Below, one piece after another: positions 33,383 to 45,703 of a stretch of 60,000 bases of DNA. Under the pieces are notes generated by a model. The model was given only the letters and a program-made list of their open reading frames with translations. It was not told where the DNA came from and searched no databases. Every line of letters begins with the position of its first letter. Position 1 is the stretch's first letter. The translations under genes were made by a program, and so were the position numbers. Location of the stretch: assembly GCF_030272615.1 (NCBI RefSeq), contig NC_081406.1:237503922-237563921 (forward strand), written 5' to 3'. This DNA is from Cryptomeria japonica. Taxonomy: Eukaryota > Streptophyta > Pinopsida > Cupressales > Cupressaceae.

Positions 33383-34231
33383 TTATAAATGTTTTCTTTT
33401 AAAACATATTTATTTAAACACAAAAAAAAGAAATTTACTTTTAAAAAAAATAAATAATAAGTGTTAAGCATTTAAAAAAAAAAAGATTTTTTTTAAAAAA
33501 AAATTTGGCAATGGAAATGTGGGCCGCAGCCTTGGGCGGTGACGCCCACAGTCTGCGGGAGCTCGCTGCTATGGGCGGCGACGTCCACAGACTGTGGGAG
33601 CCGCAGCTGTGGGCGGCGCTGTCCACAGGGCTGCAAAACCCGCGGTTGTGGGCGGCGACGTCCACAGGCTGCGGTCACCGCAACTGTGGGCGGCGCTGTC
33701 CGCAGCTCGCGGAAACCCCCGCACCACCTCCCTCCATTTGCTCCGCCCGCTCGGGTTACCTCCGCCATCCTCTCTCCCTTCCTTTGCCATGGGAAAAGCT
33801 CCCGGCTTGGCCCTGCGCGCCCGCCGTGGAGGAAAAAGTAATGCCGCTCCCTCCCATGGTCGCCATCCAACCTTCAACCTGCACACACACACACACACTC
33901 ACAAGCCCTAACCCAGTTTTCGGGTTAGGGCAAAATGCTAATAGTAAAGAAAAAAATATATATGTGTGTGTTATAACACACAAGCCCTAACCCTAGTTTC
34001 GGGTTAGGGCAAATACACATAGACTTTAAAATAAGGTATGTGTGGGTTTTATGGGTTATTTTTATATAATATAAAATGTGCCTCCTTTTTCTCATTTAGT
34101 TATGCTCTTTGATAAAACAAAATAATAAATAAATATATATGAGTGTCTAGTTAAAATGTGTATTTAGATGTATTTAAAAAAATAAAAAATATGTGGGCAT
34201 AGATTTAGTTATATATATATATATATATGAA

Positions 34232-34305
<74 letters not shown>

Positions 34306-34902
34306 CAAAATATAAAGATATAATCCCATCCTTAGGAAATTTAATATCATAGTATAATATCAAAGGATATACTCTTGTTTTTAAAAAAAAAATAAATACC
34401 TTGTTAGTAATTATCTTGAGTGAAATTGATTAATTATGTAGGCCAAGCATTAAGTGTCTGTTACAGGGTAAAATTTCATTATGGACCCCATTAAACCCTT
34501 TAATCAAATGTTAGACAAATTAAGCATATTGTTATAAATGACTTAGATTTACTTCATTCTAAAAGCTAGAACAAATATATTCAGACCTTAGGTAATTAAA
34601 GAACTATAGAAGATCATTGAGGCTCCCCATCAATTAATTTTTGGGGTTATATATTAAGTCTGAGATTATTTACTAAGAGAGTTTAATTATTTATTATGAA
34701 TGATTTGTGATAACTATTTGGGGAAATATTAGCTCTCTTATAACTTAGATTATTTAAAGCCTTCTTAATTTAATTGTTGTTTTATTCCAAACATAGTTAA
34801 GACCAAACTAGTTTGCATTATTTAAATCAAGATAGTCGTTCTAAGTTAAGTATTTTAAAAAAAAAAATTATTCCGTTCGTGCCCAAAAGTTTGGGCATGA
34901 CA
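30451..34902 (+). repeat. 3' LTR of element G (4,452 bp)
   Basis: It runs TGTGAGGCCC to GGGCATGACA and matches 21003-25467 throughout. Main differences are microsatellite lengths: the TA tract at about 32990-33002 is short, while those at about 33326-33374 and 34210-34303 are long. The GC-rich minisatellite and both hairpins are retained. Confidence 0.92.
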
Positions 34903-36084
34903 AATTAAGGGAGGATGGAAGATTAAAATGCAAATAAATGGAGCTAAATTATGTGCTATGGATGCTTGAGGATGATTTTGATGCTTGGTGATGACAAAGA
35001 GAGATCCTTAACCTACAACGTGAATATAATTTTGATGCACAAAAGACTTGATGAATTGAAGAAGGAATGGGCTCTATTTATAGGGAAAATAGAGAAATGG
35101 ACGGTTGAGATTGAGTAATCTCAACAAGGGCTAGGATTGAAAGTTATCAATCCATGGGAGACACTCAATCCAACCCCAAGTTGACAAATGTCACCTTGAG
35201 AGGGCTTGAGAGGATGCTAAACAAGCATTAGATGCTAAGAAAGCAATCAGGGATAACCTCAAGGAGTGAAATCATTGATAATGTCATTAACCAGGGAGGC
35301 ATGCTATTACCCAAGAGGTAAACTCTTGTGCAACATGGGTAAATCGTTAAGGGACAACCATCATGGATAAGGGGTTTGGGCTTGTAAGAGTCATTAAATG
35401 TCTTTTGAAGAGTTTAGAGGCTAACTTGCCCAAAGAGGAAAACCAATAGTGGTTTATGTAAGAGCCTTATATGTTGGGAAGATTCAACAAGTTAACTTTG
35501 TTGAAATAGATAAAGTCTTAAATGCATTTTGAAGACTTTCTTCCAAATTTGGAGAAGTGACCCCCAATTTTAGGGATGAGACATGATTAGGAGAATAGGA
35601 AAATAATTAGGATAGGATTAGAAGGCTTCTAGAGTAATTATTAGGGGAATGTAGGATTTTGCAAGTGGGTGAGGGAAAATAGGTAATTTTGGTAAATTAA
35701 AATGATTTAATTTAGCCAAAAAAGGGATGCAACTTATATTTGTAGGATTTTACAAGTGGGGGGATTTTTAAATAAATTTTGATTTATTTAAATGCAAAAT
35801 AGATTTTAATTAAATGCGAATTTAATCAAAAAGGGGAAAAGGGGATTTCAATTAAATAAATAAGATTTATTCAATTAAATGGCTAAGGGTACTTAATCAA
35901 ACCTTAGTTTAATTAATAGGTTAGGCTAGAGGAAATTGATTTAATCAAATCTTTAATTTGATTAATAAGCTAATTAGAAGAATAGGGATATTAATTAAAT
36001 CTTAATTTAATTAATTGAAAGAATTAGGGATAATTAAATTATTAAAATTCACTTAATTCATTGAGCAACTTTTAGGTGTCTACA
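34903..36084 (-). repeat. Tat-like LTR, 5' portion (U3 and promoter side)
   Basis: On the minus strand it starts TGTAGACACCTAAAAG at 36084. A good TATA box, TATAAATAGAGC, lies on the minus strand at 35071-35082, about 1 kb from the start, which fits a U3 promoter. It has a (T/A)-rich U3 with repeated TTAATTAAA-like words at 35760-36060. The LTR continues at 21002-20592. Confidence 0.6.
35071..35082 (-). promoter_or_regulatory. TATA box of the Tat-like LTR
   Basis: TATAAATAGAGC on the minus strand matches the plant TATA consensus and lies inside the LTR. A close copy, TATAAAAAGAGC, occurs on the minus strand at 59911-59922 in the other minus-strand LTR. Confidence 0.5.
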
Positions 36085-36093
36085 TTAAGAATT

Positions 36094-36150
<57 letters not shown>

Positions 36151-36329
36151 AGAAATCTTTTAATATTTTAATAAATAATTATAATGAAAAACTATTTGGT
36201 GTGTAAGATAAATAATCAAATTTAGGTTTTCATTTATGGTAACAATTTTTTTCTTTAACATTTATTTAAGATATGACTAATATTTTACTCTTATATTTCA
36301 CTTATTTTGAATAGTGTTCAAAGCATGAT

Positions 36330-36394
<65 letters not shown>

Positions 36395-37289
36395 AAATAT
36401 GTTTCATCTATAGATAGAGTCCGTATTTATCTTGTGTAGCATATTTAATATAAATACTTCAAGACAATTTATCTATTCACATCTTATAAGAAAATATCTT
36501 TGAAATATTTTGTTTATTTTTGAATCATAAGACAACCATAACTTTTCAAAAAGCTAAACCAAATATTTTTTTACATTAACTTTTACTTCAAAAGTCACTT
36601 TATTTCTCAATCTCTCTACACATAATACTTACTTTTAGTTTAAAAACTTTATTATATTTTTCTATACGTATGTATATATATTCATTTGTATCATGATACT
36701 AATCATGTAAAGGCATAAATTCTAAAAATGAATAAATTTGGAAGTGAAACAAATCACGTCTTTCAATACATCAAATATTGATAATTTTAATTATGACTTG
36801 TTAAGAAAAGGTGGATATATCATTGTTGAAACATATGGTCTAGTGGCTGATGTCAGAGATCTTGTTGCTGTTTTTTGATTTTGTTGTTTTGTAGGTTTAG
36901 GGCCTTCTCCATACTTATTTAATAAAAAACATGTGTTATAGAAAATAGTGATCTTCACCTTAATAAAATTAAGATTGATGTTAATCTTTTCTCATAAAAC
37001 TTTCTTCTATCTTTTTAGTAATTTGATGGTTAAAATTTAAGACTTTAGTTCTTTGGTTGTGAGGCATGTTCAACTCACTTTTTTACCTTGTTTTTCTTTT
37101 GCCATGTCTCAAGGATAGGTCCCTTCCCTAGATTTAAATAAAGTAATTACAATGGCATATGAATGAAACTATAATTAGGAAATAAATTAGTTGCCACTAT
37201 AAGACAACATACCAAACCCCAAATCCCCCAAAAAAATCTAACAAGACACATAGGAAAGCACAAAAAATAAATAAGTTAAAGTTGGTTCA
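36085..37289. other. Intergenic DNA with (TA)n tracts
   Basis: No gene is visible. TA microsatellites lie near 36095-36150 and 36333-36391. A stretch ending TTTAGGGCCTTCTCC...TTAATAAAA near 36895-36930 resembles the 3' tail of a plant L1-type LINE, but it is too short for a firm call. Confidence 0.5.
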
Positions 37290-37744
37290 TAGTCACAACT
37301 ACCTCCCACTCTTGCAAAAGTTTTAGATGTTTTTTCATGAAAGCCTCCTAGTTGTCACTCATTTCCCTCTTCTTTCTACTTCAACTTTTTAAAATAGGAC
37401 CAACATTATTAGAAGCAAACTTTATCCTTTTATGTACCATCTTGATATTCTTAACATTATTAACGATGGTGGTCTTACTTACCTCCACTACTTTCTTAAG
37501 ATTATCTTTAATCATACAATTACTTTTCTAATACACAAATCCTACATTCTTGTTTAAATTTCTCTTTTATACTTCTATTCTCTTGCATAGATTTGTAATA
37601 TTTAGAACTTAGTGTCTCTTCCTCCATAAGTACAAGCTCATAACCATTAAACCTCTTCGATGTTATGAGTTTCAAAATGCTAATTTCTATGAAGAACCAC
37701 TCTATATTTTTCACAACCATTTTATCTACTAACATGATAACCAT
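37290..37744 (-). pseudogene. Remnant of a helical, Lys/Glu-rich unknown ORF
   Basis: On the minus strand, MLVDKMVVKNIEWFF runs to EKFKQECRICVLEK (37744-37520). After a frame change it continues as MIKDNLKKVVEVSKTTIVNN and LKLLQEWEVVVTMNQL, ending near 37290. The mix of charged and hydrophobic residues is coding-like, and it resembles in style the helical ends of the two giant ORFs in this window. I cannot name a family. It has at least two stops and one frame change. Confidence 0.35.
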
Positions 37745-37903
37745 TAAGAAACATCACTGATAAAGAATGAGGGCCACAAGAAGCTAGGTAGAATCTATCA
37801 ATTTATGAAAGTTACTCAAGGATTGAACCTAGATTAATCACACATAAGTAAACATTGGTTATATATATTCTTAATATTTAAATAAAGAATCATAATAAAA
37901 AAA

Positions 37904-37916
37904 TGACAAATTGGAA
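37904..37916. repeat. Target-site duplication of the LINE, left copy
   Basis: TGACAAATTGGAA here and TGACAAATAGGAA at 44341-44353 match at 12 of 13 positions. They flank the LINE exactly after its A-rich tail, as expected from target-primed reverse transcription. Confidence 0.8.
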
Positions 37917-38107
37917 ATAGAGAATAAAGAAAATAGGGAGGAAAACCTCTATAGCCTGTCGAAAGACTAGCCAATCGTGCGAGGGTTTGATACCTCATGT
38001 GAGGTTGGCCTTTTGACCTTTCCACCTTGGCTTTGGTCTGTGGAGTGTTTTGTGGGTTGGTCTACATTTGTTGTTATAGTATCTTTCTCGCACCAAGAGA
38101 GATTTTT

Positions 38108-39175
38108 ATGGCTGGTAACTCACCGGATAAAGAGAATGCAAGCGCTTCTCAAACCAAGCCCCATCCGAAAGAAAGTGAGAAGACAAAAATGTTGAAGGAA
38201 GCCCTAGTGGAGGCAATCCATTACCCAAAAGATGCTGCATTTCTTCTCGTGCCACCAGATTCTGCAGGCTACAATGGAGATCGAAGAGGTGAAGGCTCTG
38301 CACCCGTTAGGCTCACTCTCAAACCTAATTTATAGATGTTTTAGACTATTGCAGATGAAAATGTTAGGCTTAAGAATTGTGCCATTTTTCTTGCTGCCCT
38401 AGATATTAATAAAATTACCTCTCAAAATTTCTTGAATTCTTGGCTTAACTCGGTGTGGGTTAAAAAAATTGGTTACTCATTTTCTTTTTGTCGATTGTTG
38501 TAGAGGGGTTTGTTTGTTATTTTCTTTAATAACCCTCTTCACCAGAGAGATGTTGTGCATAAACAGTTTTGGACAATAGGCAATGGTTACTTTAGGGCCC
38601 TTGCTTGGTCTTCTGACGCTTCACAAAATGAAATTTTAGCCTTGTTTTCTCCTCGGTGGCTCACTATACACAATGTCCCTCAGTTTTTGTGGCATTTTAT
38701 CCCTAAGGCAATGGAAAATCTTGCTCGGGTCTTGAAAATGGACCACTCTACGATGCTTCTCCCTCACCTTGATGCTAGGGTTTTGGTGTCTGTTGCCCTC
38801 GATATAGACCTTCCAGAGGCTATTGAGTTTTATCTTGACAAGGAGAAAATTATGTGCCCTTTAAATTTTATGGGCGGGCTCAATGCATTTTTTTTATGCC
38901 GTCTTGAAGGCCATGTAAGGACAAATTGTCCCCTGCTTAAAAAAAGTAAACCTGCTTCTCCTATTAAGTCTTCTTCTGAGACTGATGATAGAAAGGAGGT
39001 GACTGTTTCTCCTAATAAGTCTCCTACTGATACTATTACTCCTAACATTTTGACTCCTTCCTCTCCGTCTTTGGAACTAACTCCCTCTACTTCTCATCTT
39101 GATCGCCCACCCCTCCCTGGTTCTTCTAGAAGCCCAGATGATCCACCATCTTTGGTTGACCACCTAACCCTATAA
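38108..39175 (+). pseudogene. LINE ORF1: nucleic-acid-binding protein
   Basis: The ATG at 38108 (MAGNSPDKENASA) opens 356 codons in one frame, with stops at 38333, 38345 and 38501. The middle part, with FFNNPLHQRDVV, GYFRALAWSSDA and WLTIHNVPQFLWH (about 38520-38700), follows the DUF4283-type pattern of plant LINE ORF1. A knuckle follows at about 38885: FFLCRLEGHVRTNC, a CCHC in which the first Cys has become Phe. A Ser/Pro-rich tail runs to 39175. ORF1 proteins coat the LINE RNA and act as chaperones. Confidence 0.75.
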
Positions 39176-39940
39176 CTAAGAAGGAATGCCAAACTAAAGG
39201 GAAATTGAATGCTTAGTAACTAGTTATGAGGAAAATTAGAGAAATCAGTATAGTTCGGAAGAGAATTGAAAATATGATTCAAGATAATCCCAAGCAGACG
39301 AAACTAGATAGTTGTTTGCAATATCTTGACAAGGATGGGCCTACCTTCGCACCATGCTCACTCTCTGCTAAGACTGATGGTATGGGGAAAGGGCATAAGG
39401 AGGTTTGCCCAAGGCTTTGGCTAAAGGAAATGAAACTGATAAACTAGTGAAAGTAGTAAATAATGATGAGGCTTTATTTCAAATCAAGAGGGCGTCCGAC
39501 CCTAGCATTCCCTTGGTTGATGATCTTTTGAAGCCAGAGCCCTCGAGCACCCCCCCTTTACCTTGTACAATACCATTAGCTTTGCAGGAGATGAGTTTGG
39601 ATTTAGGTGAAAGATCACCCTTGACAAGGATGGTTCAAACTATACCTGCAATAGGATGGATGTAAATGATGAACCTCCTAATGAAAGACAGGATATGGAT
39701 CAAGACTGGGCCATAGTTCCTTGCAGGAGAAACTCTATCAAAGATGAATTTGAAAATCTAATGGCATAGTATGGGGTAGAGAAGGATAATGTCAAGAAAA
39801 AGAAGCACTCCAAGCCCTTCAAGAAAACTACCCCCTACCCCTAGGGCTGATCCAATGTTTGAGTTCAAGAAACCTAGAGGTAGATCACTAGTATCTACCA
39901 ATAAAAAGAAAACTAAAAAATGAATGCCTAAATGCTTTAA
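39176..39940 (+). pseudogene. LINE ORF1 tail / spacer, several broken frames
   Basis: Pieces of coding-like sequence occur in different frames: IENMIQDNPKQTKLDS (near 39268), LVKVVNNDEALFQIKR (near 39435) and FEFKKPRGRSL with a Lys-rich end (near 39860-39920). The last is typical of the basic C-terminus of ORF1, so ORF1 probably once extended to about 39920 and has suffered several indels. Confidence 0.5.
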
Positions 39941-39959
39941 CACATTTAGGACACCAACG

Positions 39960-40953
39960 GACACCTCCTCATGAGCATTGGAATGATCCTGAACTGTGTG
40001 ACTTGAAATGTAAGGGGACTAGAGTCCCCCCCCAAAAAAAATATTGTTAAAAGATTTCTGAAGATGCAGAAGAATCTAGACATATTGATGTTGGAAGAAG
40101 TTAAATTCGTACACTTTACACTGGAAATAAAATTGAAGTGCATATGGAGGTAATCTGAGCACTTTGTCACAGAACACCCCAAAGGCATGGGGGGAGTGGC
40201 AATCCTCATATCTAACAAGTGGGAAAATAAGATCAAGAGGTGGGGGTGTTCCCCTTGTAATAGGGAAATTTGGATTGTCTTGAACTAAAAGGATCTCGAG
40301 TTTGGGGTTATATCCATATATGCCTCTAATGATCACAGAGAAAGGACCAAACTATGGAAATGGATCTCTCAATTAGAAGACCTACCTTGGATCCTAGGGG
40401 GAGACTTCAACATGATTGAGCATCATCAGGATAAAACTGGAGGATTGCCTCTAGAATGGAAACTTGAAGAAAGATTTTTTTGGAATAGGATGAAAAATAA
40501 GTTTGGATTAATGGACCCCATGGCAGGGAATAGGGCGGTGCATAGATATATATGGTTCACATGGTGTAATTTCCAGCAAGGAAGAAGAAGAATCTATAGC
40601 AGATCAGATCGATTTTACTGCCATAAATACTGGTTCAATGTGAGAAACTTTGCAGAAATTTGTTGTTTAAAAGTGTTTCCCTACTCCCTTTCAGATCACA
40701 ATCCTGTCTTGGCAACATTCGTAGTCAGAGACCTCCCTCCCCCTTCTCATAACCCGAAACACTCATTTTCTCTCAACTCCTCACTCTTAGAGGATGAGGA
40801 TGTTCTAGCTACTTCACACATGATTTGTCAATTTAACAAATACAACCCAACTTTGACATCTAAGATTGACAAATGGACACAAAATTCTCAAAGATGGAAA
40901 ACACTCTTCCAAGTTGTTGGTAGAAAGAAAAGTAAAGACAGTAGGAGAAAATA
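39960..40953 (+). pseudogene. LINE ORF2, part 1: AP-like endonuclease
   Basis: This is the exonuclease-endonuclease-phosphatase domain that nicks the target DNA. Recognisable parts are LMLEEVKF (near 40085, normally LQETK), GGVAILISNKW (near 40192), ISIYASNDHRERTKLW (near 40310), LGGDFNMIEH (near 40393) and SDHNPVLATF (near 40690). The catalytic GDFN and SDHNP are present, but LQETK has become LEEVK. Stops near 40156 and 40287 and at least one frame change separate these pieces. Confidence 0.85.
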
Positions 40954-42720
40954 GGGCATTTTTTATGATAACCTCGTGACAGTAGAAGGGATCATTCAAA
41001 ATTCCCTTGAGAATGAGGAGGTCGCTGAAGTTGTAAGATGTACTAGAGATGAGCTCAGAAAGATACATAATTTTAAGGTTAAAGGTGCTAAAGTGAGAGC
41101 TCGTATGAATTAGCCAGAGTCAGGGGATAAGGGCACTAAATACTTCTTTAACTTACTTAAAACCAAAAGGGCCAAGGAACATATAGAAAACATCTATGAT
41201 AAAGGGGTTGAATACACTGATCAGGAAGGGGTTGCCTTGAATTTTACTAAATTCTATCAGAATCTCTTTTGTTCATAGGACCATGGGAGGGAGAATGAAA
41301 AATCTAGAAGGAGACTAGGTGAGTTGATACCTCGTTTAATGAGTAAAGAAGATGAGACAATGCTAGGAAAATAAATCTCCAGTGAGGAAATCAATAATGC
41401 CATCCTCTCTCTCAAGGATGATAAGGCTCCAAGCCTTGATGGCCTGCCTATTGAATTCTACAAAAAGAACAAAGAATGGATAGGAAAGGAACTATGGCTG
41501 CTATACAATGAAACTTGTGATAGGGGGTCACTAGGAGAATCTATTAATAAAGTAGTGATTAAGTTAATTCCTAAGGAGAGAGATAGGACTAACATAAGAA
41601 ACTAGAGACCTATTATACTTTTGAATGTATCATATAAGATTTTGGCAAAAATTCTTGCTCTAAGGTTGGAGTCAATCCTGCCTAAGATTATCAACAATAC
41701 CTAGACATGATTTATCAAGGGAAGATATATATTAGAAAATCTCCTTACCTACTAGGAAGCCATGCATTGGGTCCAAACATCCAAACAACAATCTGCCATG
41801 CTTCTCATAGACTTTGAAAAGGCATATGACAAAATGGAACGGAGTTTCATTGATCTCATGATTAAGAAATTTGGCTTTCCAGAGCCCTTTTGTAAGATGG
41901 TACGCACTATATTGAAGGATGCTAATGCCTATGTGGAAATCAATGGGGTTACATCTGGAAACTTCCCCCTCTCTTGGTCCATCGAACAGGGGTGTCCCCT
42001 TGCCCTCACCCTATTTGCTATCGTTGTTGATGCATTGTGCTACCTCTTAAGAGACCAAACTCTCTCACCTCCTGTTAAGGGCCTCAAACTCCCCAATGAT
42101 GGAGAAATTTTGAACATCCAATTCACTGATGACACAACAATCCTTATCCACTTGGAATAAATGAACTTGGAAGCCCTAATGAAAAATCTTGATCTATTCT
42201 ATGTTGCCTCAGGGAGTAAGGTTTCCATTCACAAATCAATAATCTTTTGTTGGCTAGAGAATCCTCCTGATTGGAATAATAAATTCCCCTTAGTTTGGGG
42301 AGGCCCATACCACCAAGTTAGATACTTAGGAATACCTTTTACTCTTGATCCAAGTTTGAAGAAGATGTGGGAATGGGTCAAATGTAAGATTGATAAAAAA
42401 CTTAGAAGCCAAAACAAGTAGTATATATTATTAGCCGACAGATTTCAAGTATGTCAAAAGGTACTCTCCTCTTATAATATATATTACTCATCGACTTGGT
42501 TATTCAATTAATATCAAACATCATTTATTTAGAAGATTATAAGGGATATCCTACGGTCTGATGGGAAGGGAGGTTATAAAAATAGTGCAATCAGATGGAA
42601 GTGGTGCATAATGAGAAAGATTAAGGGGGGCCTCGGTCTAAAAGACCTTAAAATTCAAGGCATTGCACTGGCCTCAAAGTGGATAATACAGGCCCTACAA
42701 GGGAATGAACCATGGAAAAA
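40954..42720 (+). pseudogene. LINE ORF2, part 2: reverse transcriptase
   Basis: RT motifs in order are DDKAPSLDGLPIEFYKK (near 41420), IIKLIPKE-like VIKLIPKERD (near 41562), RPIILLNVSYKILAKILA (near 41610), FIKGRYILENLL (near 41709), LIDFEKAYDKMER (near 41805), SIEQGCPLALTLF (near 41980) and FTDDTTIL (near 42122). The catalytic centre is normally FADD, so Ala has changed to Thr while both Asp remain. KVSIHKS and RYLGIPF follow. TAG replaces Trp in RN*RP and Gln in NT*T and TY*EA. Confidence 0.9.
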
Positions 42721-43975
42721 TAGTGGTAAGATATAACATACTTCAAGTTGTTCCTAAGAGGGCTCCCAATTTGAAAGGTCCGCCTATGGGAGATTTGCTA
42801 GTAGGTAATTTTGCAATTACCCCTGCTGGTTCGACTATATTCAAGACTATTTGGAAATCATGGGACAACATTAGGGCACATATCAAGTTTAGTGACAATA
42901 AGAGGTTATTATCTGATGACAGGTCCATCTGGTGGATTTTGAAACACAAAGAGAGAGCCCTGGCACAACTGCAAGGATGCTCAACTAAATCTTGGGAAAC
43001 TAAGGGAATTAAAACTTTTAAAGATCTAATGGTTAATGCCTCCCTCATGAGATGGGAGGAAGTAATGGTAAAGTTTAGCATTCCTAAATCTCAGTACAGA
43101 ACATACTCCATACTCAAAGAGTCTTGTGCCTCCCTCAGCTTGCCCTCCCAGCTTGATAACCACCCCTTCTTCCCTTCCTCCCTTGTATGGCAAGATGGTT
43201 CACCCCTCTACAACATTAATGCTAAGAATATTTACACCACCTTGACTAGCAACCATGATATTCTGGAACACTTTAAGATCACTTGGCAACTTGATGTATC
43301 TGTCACCAAGTAGGAGAAGATTTGTTTGAATTTGTAGCATAGACCCATTGAACCTAAGATCGTTTTCTTTGTCTGGCATCTTATATTAAATAAGACCCCT
43401 CTCAAGAAATTGGGGGGTGATTTCAACTTATGTACTTTATGTAGAACTCTTGGATCTTTGAAACATCGCTTCTTTAACTATCTTGTTGCTACTTAAATCT
43501 GGGCTCTTTTTGGGTTTAATTTGAAGACCAATATTAATGTCGAAAATATTATTTGTGGCCATATTTCTAATCTGAGAAAGGAATGTAACCTTTTTTGGGT
43601 CATCCTTTCATCTGTTGTACTTTGGAATATATGGAAAATTAGAAATGATAGTGTTTTTAATGGGTTTAGCAGATCACTTACTGAGTCTCTAAGGAGACTC
43701 ATCTTTCACAATGTCTCTATGCAGGTCACAGTGGTATTGAGGATCTCCAAAATAAAATTTGAGAACCTGATGCAAGGTGGGATGACAATGGTATTTAAAT
43801 GGGAAGTCCCCCATGGATCTACCTGGACTAGGAATGATGGGGAGATGATAGAGTTTGAGACTGCCTTTCACAATTTCATGAGAGAGTTAAACAAAGTCAG
43901 AGGTACTAGAAGGCAACAAAATCATCCTAATCAACAACAAATTATGCTAGTATAGCAGGAGCACCAGATCCCAAT
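42721..43975 (+). pseudogene. LINE ORF2, part 3: C-terminal zinc-binding region
   Basis: This follows the RT and matches the end of plant L1 ORF2. It includes the zf-RVT-type stretch NLCTLCRTLGSLKHRFF (near 43424), VFFVWHLILNKTPLKK, and LFWVILSSVVLWNIWKIRND (near 43590). Stops are near 43312, 43336 and 43494. Its role is thought to be nucleic-acid binding during target-primed reverse transcription. Confidence 0.8.
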
Positions 43976-44340
43976 GGTACACCATGTTGGGCATCCCTAT
44001 TTGGATCACTTTCTAGACAGTGAGGTGTTGGCTTGGATGGAAGGAGAAACGGGATGGGTTGCATGGACAGGCCTTTAGAAGTCCGAATAATTTCCATCTG
44101 TTACATATATATCTAGATACCTTTTTTGGCATATGGTCTTAAGAATAAACATAGTTATTATACATCTTTTTGTAATGCAGGCACCTGTATCAACATTCCA
44201 GCTTATGTGCTCAACTAGATTTGCAGTTTGAGTTTAGTTATATATCTCATGCTATGTTGAATATTTCCCTTTAAGGGGCTCCGATACTCTACTGTTTTTG
44301 TATTTTGGTTACTTGATTCGTAATATAAAAAAAATAAAAT

Positions 44341-44353
44341 TGACAAATAGGAA
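44341..44353. repeat. Target-site duplication of the LINE, right copy
   Basis: TGACAAATAGGAA begins directly after the A-rich tail and pairs with 37904-37916. Confidence 0.8.
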
Positions 44354-45703
44354 CTATTATTAAAATAAGTTTTGATTTCACATAATTATTTATTTTTCAT
44401 TAACATCTATTAGAGATATAACTAGTTTATTACTCTACTTTTTACTCAACTTGAATAATATTGTAATGATAATATTTAGTAATAGTATAGATATCTTAAA
44501 TACACCTATCTAAAATATGTTGAGTGGTAGATATCTTATTTATCTTATACAATAAATTTAATATAGATCCTTTTAGAGACATATGCATCCACATATTTTC
44601 AAAGCATCCATGTTTTTTTTTTTTTCAATAGCAATGAACTATGCAAGTCTTCAAAACTAAATCAAAATAAATTATTTACTTAATTAAAGAAATTCTTTAT
44701 TTTTTATGTTAAAAAGAAGAAAAAAACAAATAATTTATTTTTACTTTAAGAGTTATTTTATTTTTCCTTAGTAATACAATAACATGCAAAAATAAAAACA
44801 TAAAAAAGCTACTATTATTAAGTTTATTATTAAAATAGTAATAAGCTATCATTAATATTATATTTATTATGAAATTCTATCACTATTATTAGAAAAGCAA
44901 GGAATGGGAAATGGAACATGAGAGACAAGATCAATACATTGATGGATATGGTATGAAGGGTTTTTAATAGAAAATCCTCATCAATTACTAAATAATTCAT
45001 TTCCACAAATTCAAATAGCATCACAATTTTATAAGTATTAGTTAAATACATGCTAAATTATCACCAGTTTATTTACAATACATTTAGAATTAATATATTT
45101 CAACAAAACAACCTACATGCTTGCAATGGGAAATCACCAAGAATTTAAGAGGCATGTTTTAATTTATAGATGCATCCACTAATAGAATTAAAAGCTCAAC
45201 ATATGCTAGCCACATGACCATAATCATCTTGAGATATAAAATATAGTCTTAATCATAGTTTAATTTTCTCAATATTTATATGGGCCATTTCAGGCCTCAA
45301 AATCCTTGTTAGATTGATCTAAATGTATAGCCAAGGTTGTTGTATTGTCATGATTGTCAAAAAATCCTCATCATATGAAGATACATGTATTTCATTAAAT
45401 TCATTATGGGACTCCATCATACACTTTCTCGAGTAAGGCCATTTTCGTCAAATTCCATAGTCTCAACTAATTCTTTTCCCTAAACACCACAAGTGGCTAC
45501 AATAATGAACACTTTCTTTATTTCTCCCACATATTTGATCAAGTGGCCTAACCTCTTGATATGTGAAACATCAGTGCTCTCTTCTCATCTGGTTCTTGCT
45601 CTTTTTGGGAGATCCTATAACCTTTAACCCAATGAGCTCAATTCCTCTTCAATCAATTATTTTTGAACTTCTCAATTTTGTGCTCAATCAATATTTTTGA
45701 GAA
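44354..45703. other. Intergenic DNA, AT-rich
   Basis: I see no convincing gene or repeat structure here. A short minus-strand frame near 45430-45560 (HIKRLGHLIKYVGEIKKV) looks coding-like and may belong to the gene fragment to the right, but I cannot place it. Confidence 0.4.

Larger units (their letters stand above)
21003..34902 (+). mobile_element. Element G: Ty3/gypsy chromovirus with giant LTRs
   Basis: LTRs at 21003-25467 and 30451-34902 enclose about 5 kb that encodes Gag, protease, RT, RNase H, integrase and a chromodomain-like end in one frame. RT before integrase is the Ty3/gypsy order. The flanks AATTA (20998-21002 and 34903-34907) are a perfect 5-bp target duplication, so the element sits inside the Tat-like LTR. 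Long LTRs and the C-terminal chromodomain suggest the Del/Tekay lineage. The two LTRs differ mainly in TA-tract lengths and otherwise look about 98% alike by eye, so it is the youngest large insertion here. Confidence 0.93.
37917..44340 (+). mobile_element. Full-length L1-type LINE
   Basis: A 13-bp target duplication encloses a 5' leader (37917-38107), ORF1 (38108-39175 and a tail to about 39940), ORF2 with endonuclease, RT and a C-terminal zinc region, and a 3' end with a short A-rich tail (44322-44340). At about 6.4 kb it appears full length, since LINE copies are usually cut at the 5' end. Both ORFs contain many stops and frame changes, so the copy is inactive. Confidence 0.9.

Noticed and set aside
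36333-36391. (TA)n tracts as possible origins or recombination sites.
   Set aside because: Simple TA microsatellites are common in plant intergenic DNA and nothing else supports a function.
36830-36935. A possible LINE 3' tail (TTTAGGGCCTTCTCC...AATAAAA).
   Set aside because: The similarity is to a general tail pattern only, and no coding part or target duplication was found.
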